Shown: piece after piece, positions 35,236 through 64,000 of the stretch
Layout of the letters: every line of letters begins with the position of its first letter
Position numbering within the stretch: position 1 is the stretch's first letter
From: Cristatella mucedo
Taxonomy: Eukaryota; Bryozoa; Phylactolaemata; Cristatellidae
Direction of reading: 5' to 3'
DNA length: 64,000 bases
NCBI GenBank assembly: GCA_009760855.2
Contig: WPIO01000001.1
Location: 10,600,501-10,664,500, forward strand
Position numbers and translations under genes: made by a program
The notes under the pieces: generated by a model
Databases searched by the model: none
What the model was told of the DNA's origin: nothing
What the model saw: the letters and a program-made list of their open reading frames with translations, nothing else

Positions 35236-35522
35236 TTACGCAACTACAACTACTCTCCTGCTGCCGACTATAGCTCATCCTTTTCAGCGGTCCTGAGCTG
35301 CTACTTCCATGCTTCTCACTACCTCAACTGCTCTCTTGACTCTACTATGCTTCCCACTTTCTCTTTGTTGCGTGAGACGAAGTCTGTTGGCTACCGAATG
35401 CGTACCGAAAGCCGCTTAGGCTGTGAGTGCGCTATACAAAACTCTCCTGCGTAAAACCCACATAGTCTTTATGGATTTGTGGAGTTACAGACGGAGATAC
35501 ATACATACATACATATATACAT
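35236..35522 (+). mobile_element. L2 family 2 3' end
   Basis: ACTACTCTCCTGCTGCCGAC to GTTACAGACGGAGATACATA, with a tail of CATA units. It includes the C-terminal codons around GYRMRTESRLGCECAIQ. Confidence 0.92.
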
Positions 35523-36039
35523 GAGGCGTGACCGTCCGCATTCCTAGATTAGCCCATTACCGTCACCAATTCTAGTCGCCGAAAAGACCACATGCTAACT
35601 AGCTCGCTAGCTACTTACACACGTTCCCAATGAGTTCGGATCGAGATATCGCAATGCAAACGCTCGCCAATCAAACACTAAAAATTCGGCATTATCGCAA
35701 AAATTCTTATATGTGGCTCCAGCCTCCTTTGTGCCTAGTACCCGGGTCAGTTTTGGAGTAGGCTCGACAATGCGTCACCGAAACTCATCACGACTAATGA
35801 GGCACGCCTAACACCCTAGAGTAAAAGCGCTTACCAATAGGTGGCCCCTGGGGGGGACTTCCCGTAATGTCAAAAGTTCATTTGTATGCACTATATACGT
35901 TGTATCTATTAAACCAATTGCTAACGTAGCAGGCAGAAATGTACGCAGAACGCAGACTAGTGCTTATCCTTTCTGGAGCTTAAGACAAAGACACGTGCAA
36001 GACGTAAGTACCTGCCTATCAGCCCCGTCTTATTTTCCA
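35523..36039. other. Nothing recognised
   Basis: No exon or repeat family recognised. Confidence 0.45.
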
Positions 36040-36190
36040 AGGGCCGTGAGTAAGATGCTCGCTTTGCACGACCGAGGTCATGGGTTCGAATTCTGCGGGC
36101 GGCGATCCTTTCTTGCCAACTGCAAGCGGCGGCGATAGTCATTAAGGCTCTTCTGCCGCTACGAAAATGAGGCTGTTGATACAGCTGGTA
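36040..36190 (+). mobile_element. tRNA-derived SINE (family 3), copy 3
   Basis: GTGAGTAAGATGCTCGC head, GGGTTCGAATTC B box, GGCGATCCTTTCTTGCC body and AAAATGAGGCTGTTGA end. Confidence 0.75.
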
Positions 36191-36817
36191 TTTCTTTTTA
36201 AAGCTGGGGACGACACTCGGTGCAGACGCAGCAAATAGGATTTTGCCTCGTCGGCTTGCGTTGGTGGGGTGCACTCACAAATGTGCGTGAACGAACCTCG
36301 TGCGTTAAAGCCAAAATATTTGCTCTTGACGCTGGCTGTTGCGCGTCCTATCAGCGGCCAGTACCCCCAAGCCAACGCAGAAGCACCATTTGCATGCGCT
36401 AACAAAAGCGCAAGCTGACAAGCTAATACAGGCGTGCTAATGCGCCGGCACCAGAAAGGAGGCGAGTAGAGATCAAGTGACCGGTCGCTCTTCACAGTTC
36501 GCTAGCTTCCCAATCTGCCGCAACTTCCTTTCGCAACCGATCGCGGGAGAGCCACGACTTACTAGCAAAACAAACGTTTGGCCGTCAGATGGCCCCGCGC
36601 GTCGATGTTAGGGTGCTTCTATTTTTAGCCCTGACTAGCAGACGCGGCGGCTGCGAAATGCAGCCGCGACCGCGCCACGATGCTTGAGACGCTGCTCTGC
36701 TCGCCGGAGCCGCGGCAAACCGCACGCTCTAAGGTGCTGATGCTATCGGCCAAGATGCATAGCCGAATCTGCGCTCAGCGAAATGGAATCGTCAGTAAGT
36801 TACAAAAGTGGCCCGCT
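36191..36817. other. Nothing recognised
   Basis: Frames 36142-36495 (-) and 36220-36402 (+) overlap and have no known domain. Confidence 0.45.
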
Positions 36818-37125
36818 CTGGTCTGGGCCAGTGGTTAAGGTGGTCGCCTCGACCAAGGTCTGGCCGAGGTCATGGCCTCAAGACCCGTGGCACATGTGAT
36901 GCGCCTGAATAGTAAGAATAATAACACACTTGATAAAGCGCCCTCAGAGACCTCAATCTCTTTATAGGCGCTTTACATTTGCTGCAAAAGAAACGCGATC
37001 GAATGATTAGTGGTAGCATTTTCAATAAACAACAAGAATAGCACAGTTAGGGGTAACATGCATAAGGTCAGTATGAATAGAGATTGAGCTTTCTTATGGC
37101 GCTATACAAATGAGTTATATGTACA
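36818..37125 (+). mobile_element. SINE family 4 copy split by an L2 tail
   Basis: The SINE runs from CTGGTCTGGGCCAGTGGTTAAG to GCGCCTGAATAG (36912) and resumes at 37074 with TGAATAGAGATTGAG, ending GCTATACAAATGAGTTATA. The interruption is the family 1 fragment at 36913-37073. Confidence 0.88.
36913..37073 (-). mobile_element. L2 family 1 3' fragment inserted in a SINE
   Basis: TAAGAATAATAACACACTTGATAAAGCGCC is the reverse of the family 1 end. The insertion is flanked by TGAATAG at 36906-36912 and 37074-37080, a 7-bp target-site duplication. It is 5' truncated to about 160 bp. Confidence 0.92.
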
Positions 37126-37129
37126 TTTG

Positions 37130-38230
37130 TAAGACCGTGAACTTAACGTCCGGTTGTATAACCGGCATGGCGGGCAGGCCGTGTCTTCGCCGCCGGATAG
37201 CTGGCAGGTGGCTAATGGAATGGAAATAAATAGCAAAGTTGTAGCTACAGTAGATTGCGATAGGCCTGTCGTCGCAATAATTTAGGAGCCGTTAATCCCG
37301 GCCGATCGTATCGACGTCGGACTAACGCCGGCCAGCAGCTGGGCTAGCTGGAGACGCGCGCCGCGGCGAGCCTCTCGCGGTCCCGAGTGAAAGCCGCCGC
37401 CGGTCATGCTCGAGCGGTCCGCCCGCCCATCGACTGGATCGCGTGGCCGTAGCGAACTGGCAGACGGGTAGACGGCAGCCATTGCGATCTCGAACTTCCG
37501 GATCGTGCAGGGCGAACGTCTCGTCGCCCGCCGAGCTGACGCGCGCCTCGCGAGGCGGCCGCTACCGGCCTACCGGCCGCGCCACCGCCGCAGCAGCGCT
37601 TACCGGAGCGCGATCGCCGAGGGTGCGCGCGCGACCGTGCTGCCGAAGCGCCGAAGCTGCCGCGGCTGCACGGATTTCGCCCACCGGTCCCGCTCGCTGG
37701 GCGGGTTTCCCCAGGCTCAGGGCTCTCTAGCTCGCTTGGCATCCCGCTGCGGCTCAGGCTGCATGGACCGTGCGACGGCGCGCGCGCGCGCCGTCGCACC
37801 CCGCGGAGGAATACCCTACGGACCGGCGGCCGTCGCTTCGCAAACGCGTCCTGCGCCGCACCGAGCCGCGGGAGACCTACCGACTCGCCAGCCGCCGCCG
37901 GCGGATCCCTGGGCGCTGCTTTCAGGGCGTCGCCGGCGACCGCGTAGCGCGCAGTCGTTAAGCCCAAGAGTCAGGTGCACGCGCTCCACGGCCCAAATCG
38001 TGGGTGCGAGTCGAGTAGCGGGCAATTCCACGTTGCAATACAAGCGGCAGCGATAGGCTCTACCGCAGCTCTAGTGATGAGTCTGTCGCATCGATTAATC
38101 TTTACTTTGCATTCAACCGGTGCTACGCCGACGGTTTTTTGGCGATTGCCGCTAGGATCGGAAGCCGAATGATCGCTGCCGTCTTTACTATCTATTTGAC
38201 GCTGCGCTCGCCAGGCGATGCGGCGTCCGC
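37130..38230. other. CpG-rich region without a recognised gene
   Basis: Dense CpG from about 37280 to 37985 keeps several frames open on both strands (up to 187 codons), none with a known domain. Bases 37970-38065 include a decayed SINE family 3 head and body. It may be a CpG island of an unseen promoter. Confidence 0.55.
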
Positions 38231-40920
38231 ATAATTTAATGTAATGTATTTCCGTCTGTAACTCCACAAAGTCATAAAGACCATGTGGGTGTTACGCAGG
38301 AGAGTTTTGTATAGCGCACTCACAGCCTAAGTGGCTTTCTGTACGCATTCGGTAGCCAAAAGACTTCGTCTCATGCAACAAAGAGAAAGTGGGAAGCATA
38401 GCAGAGTTAGGAGAGCAGTTGAGGTAGTGAGTAGCATAGAAGTAGCAGTTCAGGACCGCTGAAAAGGATGAGCCATAGTCGGCGGTAGGAGAGTAGTTGT
38501 CGTTGCGTAAGAATTTTGGAAGCGAGTTCCACAGTCTATGACCTGCAGAGCTCAAGCTTCTGTCGCCAACTGCCTTTAAGCGGAGGAATGGAACAGCTAA
38601 TTTATTGTCCACACAGGATCTGAGGGCGCGAACAGGCTGAAACTGATGCAGCAGTTCAGCTAGGTATGAAGGAGCCAAGCCTTGGCGGGCCTTGTGGGTC
38701 AGCGTAAGAACTTTGCTCTGTATCCGCTGATCAACCGGGAGCCAGCATAGCTCTCTCAGCAGCGAAGACACGTGCTCAAACCCCTCGGACTTGAACACTA
38801 GCCTTGCAGCGATATTTATTGTCCGCTGCAGAGGTATAATAGCTTTCTTTGGCAGCCCAGCCAAAAGGGAATTATAATAATCAAGCCGAGACAGAACTAA
38901 AGAGCTAGTTAAATATTTTACAAGCCACTGTGGGAGACAGCTCCTAATCTTGGATAGGGATCGGATGTGATGGCTAGCTGTAGAGGCAGTCGTCTGAATG
39001 AAGCTTTTGAAATTGAGGCAGCTGTTGAAAACGAAACCTAAATTTCGAGCACGTGGTGATGGTCGCACAATAGCATCACCTATTAGAACAGCAAAGCCTT
39101 TTAATCCAGCCACACGCTTAAGGTGTCCTATGAGCAGCAGTTCGGTTTTATCATCATTTAATTTCAGGCAGTTTTCCGACATCCAGGATCGAATATCGGC
39201 AAGGCAAGTATTCAGTTTCTCAGTTGCCGCAGCAGATTCCAACGGTTTGAATGACAAATATAACTTAGTATCGTCAGCATAGAAGGGATATCCTATTCCA
39301 TGGGCCTTGATGACTTTTCCCAGAGGTTGTGTATAAATGGAGAGCATCTGGGGACCGAGTACAGACCCTTGAGGGACTCCACAGGTGACCCTTCTCGTAT
39401 GTGAGACCTGACCCCACGAGACGCGGATTGAACACGATCAGACAAGTATAACTTAAACAACGCCAGTGCTTCGTCTGCCAGACCGATCGTTGTTCTCAAT
39501 CGTCCAAGCAGAACGTCGTGATCAATGGTGTCGAAGGCAGCAGACAGATCTAGCAGGGCTAGGGCAGTGACATTCCCGTCGTCGTTGCCACGTAAAATGT
39601 CATTGTTAACACGGAGAAGAGCAGTTTCAGTGGAGTGCTGCCTTTTGAACCCTGATTGAAATGTTTCTGACATTCCATTATTTTCAATATGTTCAACCAG
39701 ATGCTTAGCAACATTTTTTTCAAGAATCTTTGATAAGAAGGGAAGAAGGGAAACTGGGCGGTAGTTTGCTAGGACCTCTGTGTCTAATCCAGGCTTTTTA
39801 AGAATGGGTCTAACGATTGCCGATTTGAAGGACTTGGGGACGACCCCTTTTCCCAAAGAAGCATTAACAATCTTGGTTATGGCAGGGCTATGTTGGTCTG
39901 CAGTGAAGACCACAAAGATGAAGGTATAGGGTCTTTAGGAGACGAGCTCTTTTTGCTTGAACTTATTAGAGTAGCCACATCGCATGCAGAAACCTCGGAG
40001 AACCTTGTAAGGAAGGTCACAGGTTGAGGAACGGCGATTGCTTTAGTCGGAGGGGGCTTAATGGAGGCACGAATGTGCACAATTTTTTCAGTAAAGAAGG
40101 CTGGAAACTTTTCGGGTGAGCCCTTAAGATCTGGGGAGTCGGACCTCACAGCATTGGCCAGTAAATGGTTTACTATCTTATAAACCTGTTCGGTGTCCGA
40201 CTGGCAGGAATTCAGCTTCCAAATGAAAAAAAGAAGCCCTGGTTTTTTAAGCTTTGAGGTGCAAACTCGAAGAACGTCTTTGTAATTGACTAGATCTGCA
40301 TCAGATACCGATTTCTTGAAACAACGTTCAAGCCTGCGCTTAACCCGGCGTATCTTTAGGAGTTTGTTTTTGTAAATTGAAAGGAATCTCCATGACTTTG
40401 AGCACGGATAAAGCGAATGAGAGCATGCTTGTCAAGAACAACCGTGAGTGTTATGTTCATCGCAGCAGTGAGGGTATCGAGGCTGCCAGTCGAGTCTGAA
40501 TGCAGATCAAGAAGACCTGCATCACAAACAGATTTCAAAAACTTGTCCATGCCAATGCTTTGTAAGTTACGTCGTTTGACAAATTCGACATTGCCCTGTA
40601 CGTGCGAGGGAGCCGGAACAGTAAACGAGACCGAACAATGATCTGAGAGGGTCAGTGGGCACACCACAAGGTCCGTGGGGAAGATATGCTTAGTAATCAC
40701 GAGATCTAGAATGTGGCCACCGACGTGGGTGCTATGATGAACGTGTTGGGCCAAACCAAAATTCTCCAGACAGTCAAGAAATGAGCGGACCTGGCTGTTG
40801 CTAGGGTTGTCAACGTGAATATTGAAGTCTCCTACAATCAGTAACGGCCTGTCACACACAAATATTTTAGCGAGGAACTCTGAAAACTTCTCTATAAACA
40901 AGTTTAGACAGCCAGGAGGC
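38230..40920 (-). mobile_element. L2-type non-LTR retrotransposon (family 2), best-preserved copy
   Basis: On the minus strand from 40.9 kb to 38.2 kb are the C-terminal half of an apurinic-type endonuclease, a linker, a full reverse transcriptase core and C-terminal region, then a short 3' UTR ending in a TAATGTAATGTATTTCC tail. The 5' end is cut where a GA tract begins (40925). Only two frameshifts break the coding region, so it is a fairly young insertion. Confidence 0.93.
38292..40901 (-). pseudogene. Endonuclease-reverse transcriptase ORF of family 2, frameshifted
   Basis: Segments on the minus strand: 40356-40901 has the endonuclease core (LLIVGDFNIHVDN, SDHCSVSF). 39877-40149 is the linker (FFTEKIVHIRASI). 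39293-39913 is the reverse transcriptase N-terminal part ([34 protein letters not shown]). 38292-39347 has the catalytic FYADDTKLY, the thumb (LNDDKTELLLIG) and the C-terminal region ending IQNSPA. Frameshifts lie near 39905-39930 and 39420; across the second, [10 protein letters not shown] is readable. A non-coding spacer at 40150-40355 holds another break. The protein would nick DNA and copy element RNA at the target; this copy cannot. Confidence 0.92.
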
Positions 40921-40924
40921 CGTT

Positions 40925-40950
40925 ATGAGAGAGAGAGAGAGAGAGAGAGG

Positions 40951-41045
<95 letters not shown>

Positions 41046-41133
41046 CGAGCGAGAGAGAGATAGGAGCGAGAGAGAGAGAGGAGCGAGAGAAAGGAGCGAG
41101 AGCGAGGAGCGAGAGAGAGGAGCGAGAGAGAGC
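40925..41133. repeat. GA tract with GCGA interruptions
   Basis: About 210 bp of AGAG with scattered GAGCGAG units on the + strand. It begins exactly where the family 2 L2 element stops matching the 63.7 kb copy. Confidence 0.95.
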
Positions 41134-41135
41134 AT

Positions 41136-41736
41136 ACCCACAGCTCCCGAAGTAGGGCCGACCGGCGAACCGACAGCGGGGTCACGCGTAAAGCATTCAG
41201 CGGGGTCAAATCGTATCGCATTCCGCGGGTCACGCATTAACAGCTGAGCCCAGTCGACCGCCCTAGGCAGGCTCCATTCTCAGAACCCCGCAGTTGTGAG
41301 CGGCTACCGGTTCGGCTGCGAACGCGACTAGCTACACGGCCGGCGCCCACAGGATGCCGTCACTATTTCGCGAGCCAGCAACTCGGCGACGAGTCGCAAG
41401 AGAAGCGAGGTTTTGCCATCGATCTGAGTCACTTCCACGTTGTGATGGTGCGCCCAGCTTCCGAGCGGCTCAGCGCGGCCCAGGGCGCTCGCTCGTTGAG
41501 CAAAGGGCTGTTGCAGTGGAGCGCGGAGAGGTGGAGCTGAGCGTGTCTCGCTGAGGAGCGATCGCTGGCCGCCGCATCGCTGGCTACTGCGCTAGCTGTT
41601 CTACTCTAGTGTGCGTGCGAACGAACGCGATCCGCCCGCCAAGCCGAGCTAGCGGTCAGCGCCCCCGTCCGAGGCTTTTGCCATAGCTCCGCGAGCGCGC
41701 GGGGTTCGAATATCAGCTTTGTCGAGTAAGACGAAA
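41136..41736. other. CpG-rich DNA, no gene recognised
   Basis: GC-rich with many CpG. A 66-codon frame (41354-41554) has no known domain. Confidence 0.5.
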
Positions 41737-42286
<550 letters not shown>

Positions 42287-42287
<1 letters not shown>

Positions 42288-43860
42288 ACCGAGCTCGCGA
42301 AAGAGTAGATTTCTTTAGCTTCTTCTCTTTACTGGCAGAGCGCCTTGTGCCCGAACCTCGCCTGCAGCTGGGTTTGTTGGAGCACCTGCCAGGTCAGCGT
42401 GCGCCGCAAAAGTGCAGCAGCGGGCTCGCATGTCATGGACATATTAGCTAGCGGCGGAAGAAACTGCCAATGCCGGTCTGATTTTGAAGCTGGAAGATCA
42501 GGTTTCAGCTCAGGTGCCGAGTCTGCGACGCAAACACTTCGCCTCAGGCTGTCGCCTGCCAGAGGGCAAGTGTCGAGCTCAATAAACGCTGTCGCGGGTT
42601 TCGTTTGTCCGCGAGTAAGCGAGTTGTTCGCTCAAAGTGCTCCGGCAGCCGTTGTCTGACCCGGCTAAGCTATAGTAACGCTCTCTGTTGTGGTGGTAGC
42701 GAGGCTCGTGGGGGGCCGCTCGTGAGTTTTTCGTGTGACAGGCTGCTGCCGTCCACCTCGACCCAGCCACGTTCGCAGTCTAAATCGCCGGCGGTACGTA
42801 GTTGAACCACTTGACTTCCTATCGCAGCGTTGTTGCTACAGCGTGGCCTACCGATGATCCCCAGCGGTTTTTCGCGAACGCCATTCTTCTTTCACACGCC
42901 CCCTCACGAACCGACGACCGGCTAATGCATTAGCCAGCCGACGAGAGGGCTCAAAACTTCTGCTCAGCGCTTCTGCAAACGCCAACCCTCTCACCAGCAG
43001 GCGCATGTCCGTGTGCATGGCCGCAGGCAAGCGTGCAAGGGCCCTGCGTTCATCCGGTAGGTATCCTCGCACAGCGCTTGCTGGTACCGGGTCGCTCCCA
43101 GTCTCAACATAGCCAGCCGCGCCTAGCGGATGTCTGCGTTGCTAATGCTGCCTAGCGGTGCAGAAGCTCAGCGTTCGTTCCTTTCACGAGATTCCGATCC
43201 TACCTACCTTTGGGGGATGCCGACCGGAAAGCGCGACGTTTCTAACGCACCGTACCTGTGCCTGGCAGTTTGTTGCCTCGCGCGGCCACGCGAAGCGCCC
43301 ACCGAGAGGCCTTTTTCACGATTTCGCCTTCGGGAGCAACGCAGCGCTACGTAGTTGAGCGACGTAGCAGCGAATGAGCTGCGATCCGGCGCGGTTCCGG
43401 CAGCCCGGCGGCGGCGCAGGGAACTTCGGCGCGGCTCAGCTGACAGGTGCGTGAGACGAGCCGGCGGGCGGAAGACGAGCCGCAGGAATACGAGCGTCTC
43501 GCAAATCAATGCCGTCTAATCGCGGCGGCGGTGTTCGCGACGAGCGAGCGAGCGAGCGAGCGAGCTGCGAGGCCTGGCTCTTTGGAAGCTCGGCTCTCGG
43601 AGCGACGCGAAGAAGCGCGAGCCGCCGGCGACCGCGGGTGGGCGGGGCCGTTCCGAGCCGTGGCTAGCGCGGCGAACTGCAGGCCTGAACGCTCGTGCCG
43701 CCGCGTGGTCCGGGCGCGAGCCGCGAGAGGGTAAAAGGAGGCCACGAGGGCGATGTCGTCGCCTCAAAAGCGCCCCAGCTAGCTAAGAGCGCGCGGCGGC
43801 CTGGAGGCTACGGTCGGCGACGCACACGCCGCGCAGCAGGGATGCGACGCCACCGCAACG
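42287..43860. other. CpG-rich upstream region of gene B
   Basis: Dense CpG, several overlapping frames on both strands without known domains, and a short (GCGA)n run at 43540-43564. It is probably a promoter-associated CpG island and may hold an untranslated first exon. Confidence 0.55.
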
Positions 43861-43875
43861 CCCCTCCGCTGTGCG

Positions 43876-43932
43876 TGACGTCAAACTGGCCAAAAGGTAT
43901 TGCCGCTGCGGCCAGTTTTTGTCGTGACGTCA
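43876..43932. promoter_or_regulatory. Paired palindromic CRE sites in a dyad
   Basis: TGACGTCA occurs at 43876-43883 and 43925-43932. Between them AAACTGGCC (43883-43891) and GGCCAGTTT (43910-43918) are an inverted repeat, so the whole block is a broad dyad. TGACGTCA is the consensus for CREB/ATF factors. It lies 142-198 bp upstream of the ATG. Confidence 0.75.
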
Positions 43933-43990
43933 TTCGCCCGCCAGCCAACCGCTCGCACGCGCGCATCCGCGAGTGCTGCGCGACCGGACG

Positions 43991-43998
43991 TACAAAAG
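43991..43998 (+). promoter_or_regulatory. Possible TATA-like box
   Basis: TACAAAAG, 76-83 bp before the gene B start codon and downstream of the CRE pair. Spacing suits a transcription start near 44020. It is a weak match. Confidence 0.35.
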
Positions 43999-44073
43999 CG
44001 CTCGGCAGCTGGACATTACGACTCGTCGTTTCCCTCCGCAGACGTCCTTCTCTCGAGACTCCGGTGCCTCATT

Positions 44074-62032
<17,959 letters not shown>

Positions 62033-62640
62033 AGACAGCTCGCCTGCCAAGCACGGCTGGAAATCTACGCTCCAGCCTTCATCTAGGAATCACAGGACCC
62101 CCGAATGAGCTTCGGGTATTGCCGCAAGTTGAGGTGGACCTAAAATTGCATCCCTTTATACCGTGTCACTAGCTCACTTGTGTGCCCCACGCACAGTTTT
62201 CAGTCCCAGCCTTTGCTCTACACCGACTATCGGAAGGCATCTGCTGCTGGCCAGTCGGAAAGCACCTCTCCCAGATATAAATGTTTGAATAGTATAGACA
62301 TGTATGGGTTATGATCCAAACGTTATCTTGTTTGGAAAGCTTCGTGCTAATTTATAACAGATTAGCAATATTTTTGCTATCAATAGCCGAATAACAATAT
62401 TTTTGTAATCAATCATTTTCTTTTGTGTGAGATTAATAGGCTTTTATACATGATCTATAAAGTAAAGTTTTCTTCAAAGCACATGCATTTGTGATTTGGT
62501 CGCTGTGCCGATCTTGTTTTTGACGCGTCGTCATTCATGCATCAGGAGCTCTATGTCTCAACTGCTAAAATTTCGGTGCTAGCGATTGGAAAATCAATAA
62601 AAACTGCTTGTCTTTCAGTTCTATTTGTACATAAACTTTT
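62033..62640 (+). other. Probable 3' UTR and flank of gene B
   Basis: Non-coding AT-rich sequence with a polyadenylation signal AATAAA at 62596-62601. The AATAAA overlapping the stop codon (62028-62033) is too early to be the likely one. Confidence 0.55.
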
Positions 62641-63030
62641 TCATTGTCTAGAGAGCTTCGTAGGACTGTTTCAACTTCGACATTTCATTATACAGTTATA
62701 GGCGGAAGTTATTTTGTGCGGGTCCTCTCAAAAAACCACAGGGATCGATCGCCCTACGAGGCGCCCGAGTCGGGCCAAGGTGGGCAAGAAACCGGAAACA
62801 ATGGCTGTCTAGAGGTCTCACCAGTAGTGCTCGCGGCCTTGGCATTTTGACCATGCTGCCTGCCTCTCGGATAAGTGGATAAGTTTCCTCTCTCGGATAC
62901 ATCTCCTCGGATAAGTTTCCTCCCCGCGCTAGAGAGCGACATCGGGCGACTCCTAGCGTGGTGTGGACCATTACTTGATTTCTCCGTAATACATTCTGGT
63001 ATTCTGCTGCTATCTTCGCTGTGACTATTT

Positions 63031-64000
63031 ATGAGCTGTCCTCGGATATGCTACACAAAACAGGACCTGCGTAGCATAAGGTGCGATGTCGCCATTAGTC
63101 GATACCTACCGGCGGGCCTTCTCCGGCGGGTCAGTGAGAACCTTCCTGCATCCAGCGTTCACCCTATCAACAGCTCGGCCATCAAACCTACGGCTCGTAA
63201 GTTTAAAGCGCTGAATAGTACTTGTTGCGGTAGTAGCCCACCCGCCGTAGCCCAGCACAATGTGAAACGTCGTCTAACGGCCGTTACCAAGGTCCAATCC
63301 AAATTCGAAGAGCCCGCGTCCGCCGGGCCGGACGCAAACGAAGGAGAATATAAGCCACTTCATCGCCGTCACCCAGTTGTTGGACAGCCTCTTAAATTCC
63401 GCCTACTAAATGTCCGCTTGCTAAAAACCAAAGGGTTACTTTTCGCGATCAGGTGGTCCAGGATAAGCTAGATTCATTTCTGCTTACCGAAACTTAGATG
63501 ACGCCTTGTTCCAGTAGCTGTATTTCTGAGGTCACTCCACCCGGGTTCTCATTCTATCAGTCCATGCGTTCTGACAAGGTTGATGGCGGGCTTGCAATTG
63601 TTGTTTGCGAATCGTTTGGCTAAAAAATGTGCAGTTTCTCGCACGGGCCATCATTTGAATCGGTAGCAATCAGGTCTTCATCAAAGACAAAGCCTCTCAC
63701 TGTTGTGATATACCGGCCTCATTCTGGCTGTCTAAACTTGTTTGTAGAGGAGTTTTCAGAGTTCCTCGCTAAAATATTTGTGTGTGACAGGCCGTTACTG
63801 ATTGTAGGAGACTTCAATATTCACGTTGACAACCCTAGCAACAGCCAGGTCCGCTCATTTCTTGACTGTCTGGAGAATTTTGGTTTGGCCCAACACGTTC
63901 ATCGTAGCATCCACGTCGGTGGCCACATTCTAGATCTCGTGATTACTAAGGATATCTTCCCCACGGACCTTGTGGTGTGTCCACTGACCCTCTCAGATCA
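63031..64000 (+). mobile_element. L2 family 2, 5' part with endonuclease, cut by the window end
   Basis: A frame from 63031 to 63471 holds a leader and the start of the endonuclease (LLNVRLLKTKGLLF). After a frameshift, LDSFLLTET and VDGGLAIVV follow with two in-frame stops, then LLIVGDFNIHVDNPSNSQVR and LDLVITKDIFPTDL to the window edge. It matches the 40.4-40.9 kb copy closely and extends further 5'. The true 5' end may be near 62640. Confidence 0.9.

Noticed and set aside
37404..38056. 187- and 183-codon frames
   Set aside because: They overlap on opposite strands in CpG-rich DNA where stops are rare, and neither has a recognisable domain.

Overview
The window looks like nuclear DNA of an invertebrate animal; I cannot fix the phylum. 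The grounds are genes split into short phase-conserved exons with GT-AG introns, a metazoan-type elongator tRNA-Met, many L2/CR1-type non-LTR retrotransposon fragments, tRNA-derived SINEs, and very long simple repeats. Almost every open frame longer than 100 codons is a simple repeat, CpG-rich sequence or retrotransposon. The real host genes had to be rebuilt exon by exon.

The main content is two paralogous genes in tandem, both on the + strand. Both encode NADPH-oxidase organizer proteins of the p47phox (NCF1)/NOXO1 type: a PX domain, two SH3 domains, a basic region resembling the p47phox autoinhibitory region, and a tail. Gene A occupies about 1.08-19.61 kb; ten exons give 391 codons, and its 5' start and 3' end are unresolved. 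Gene B occupies 44.07-62.03 kb; thirteen exons give a complete 491-residue frame with start and stop. The ten shared exons have the same intron positions and phases in both genes, and three have identical lengths, so this is an old tandem duplication. Gene B starts in a CpG-rich island with two palindromic CRE sites in a dyad about 0.15-0.2 kb upstream of its ATG. Its first intron carries an elongator tRNA-Met gene.

Layout: 0-1 kb, L2 fragment, SINE and a near-perfect hairpin. 1-19.6 kb, gene A with introns full of L2 fragments, SINEs, CA and CT repeats. 19.7-37 kb, a mostly gene-empty stretch with a MITE-like element, L2 tails, and a 605-bp foldback element inserted in an L2 copy. 37.1-38.2 kb, CpG-rich DNA. 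38.2-40.9 kb, the best-preserved L2 element (minus strand, endonuclease and reverse transcriptase, two frameshifts). 40.9-44.1 kb, two long GA tracts in CpG-rich DNA leading to the gene B promoter. 44.1-62.0 kb, gene B. 63.0-64.0 kb, the 5' part of another L2 copy running off the window.

Two L2 families are recognisable. Family 1 has a terminal hairpin (AAAGCGCC...GGCGCTTT) and an ATT-rich tail. Family 2 has a tail of CATTA-like units. SINE family 4 ends with sequence matching the family 1 3' end, which suggests it borrows that LINE's machinery. Several nested insertions with target-site duplications give a relative order of events.
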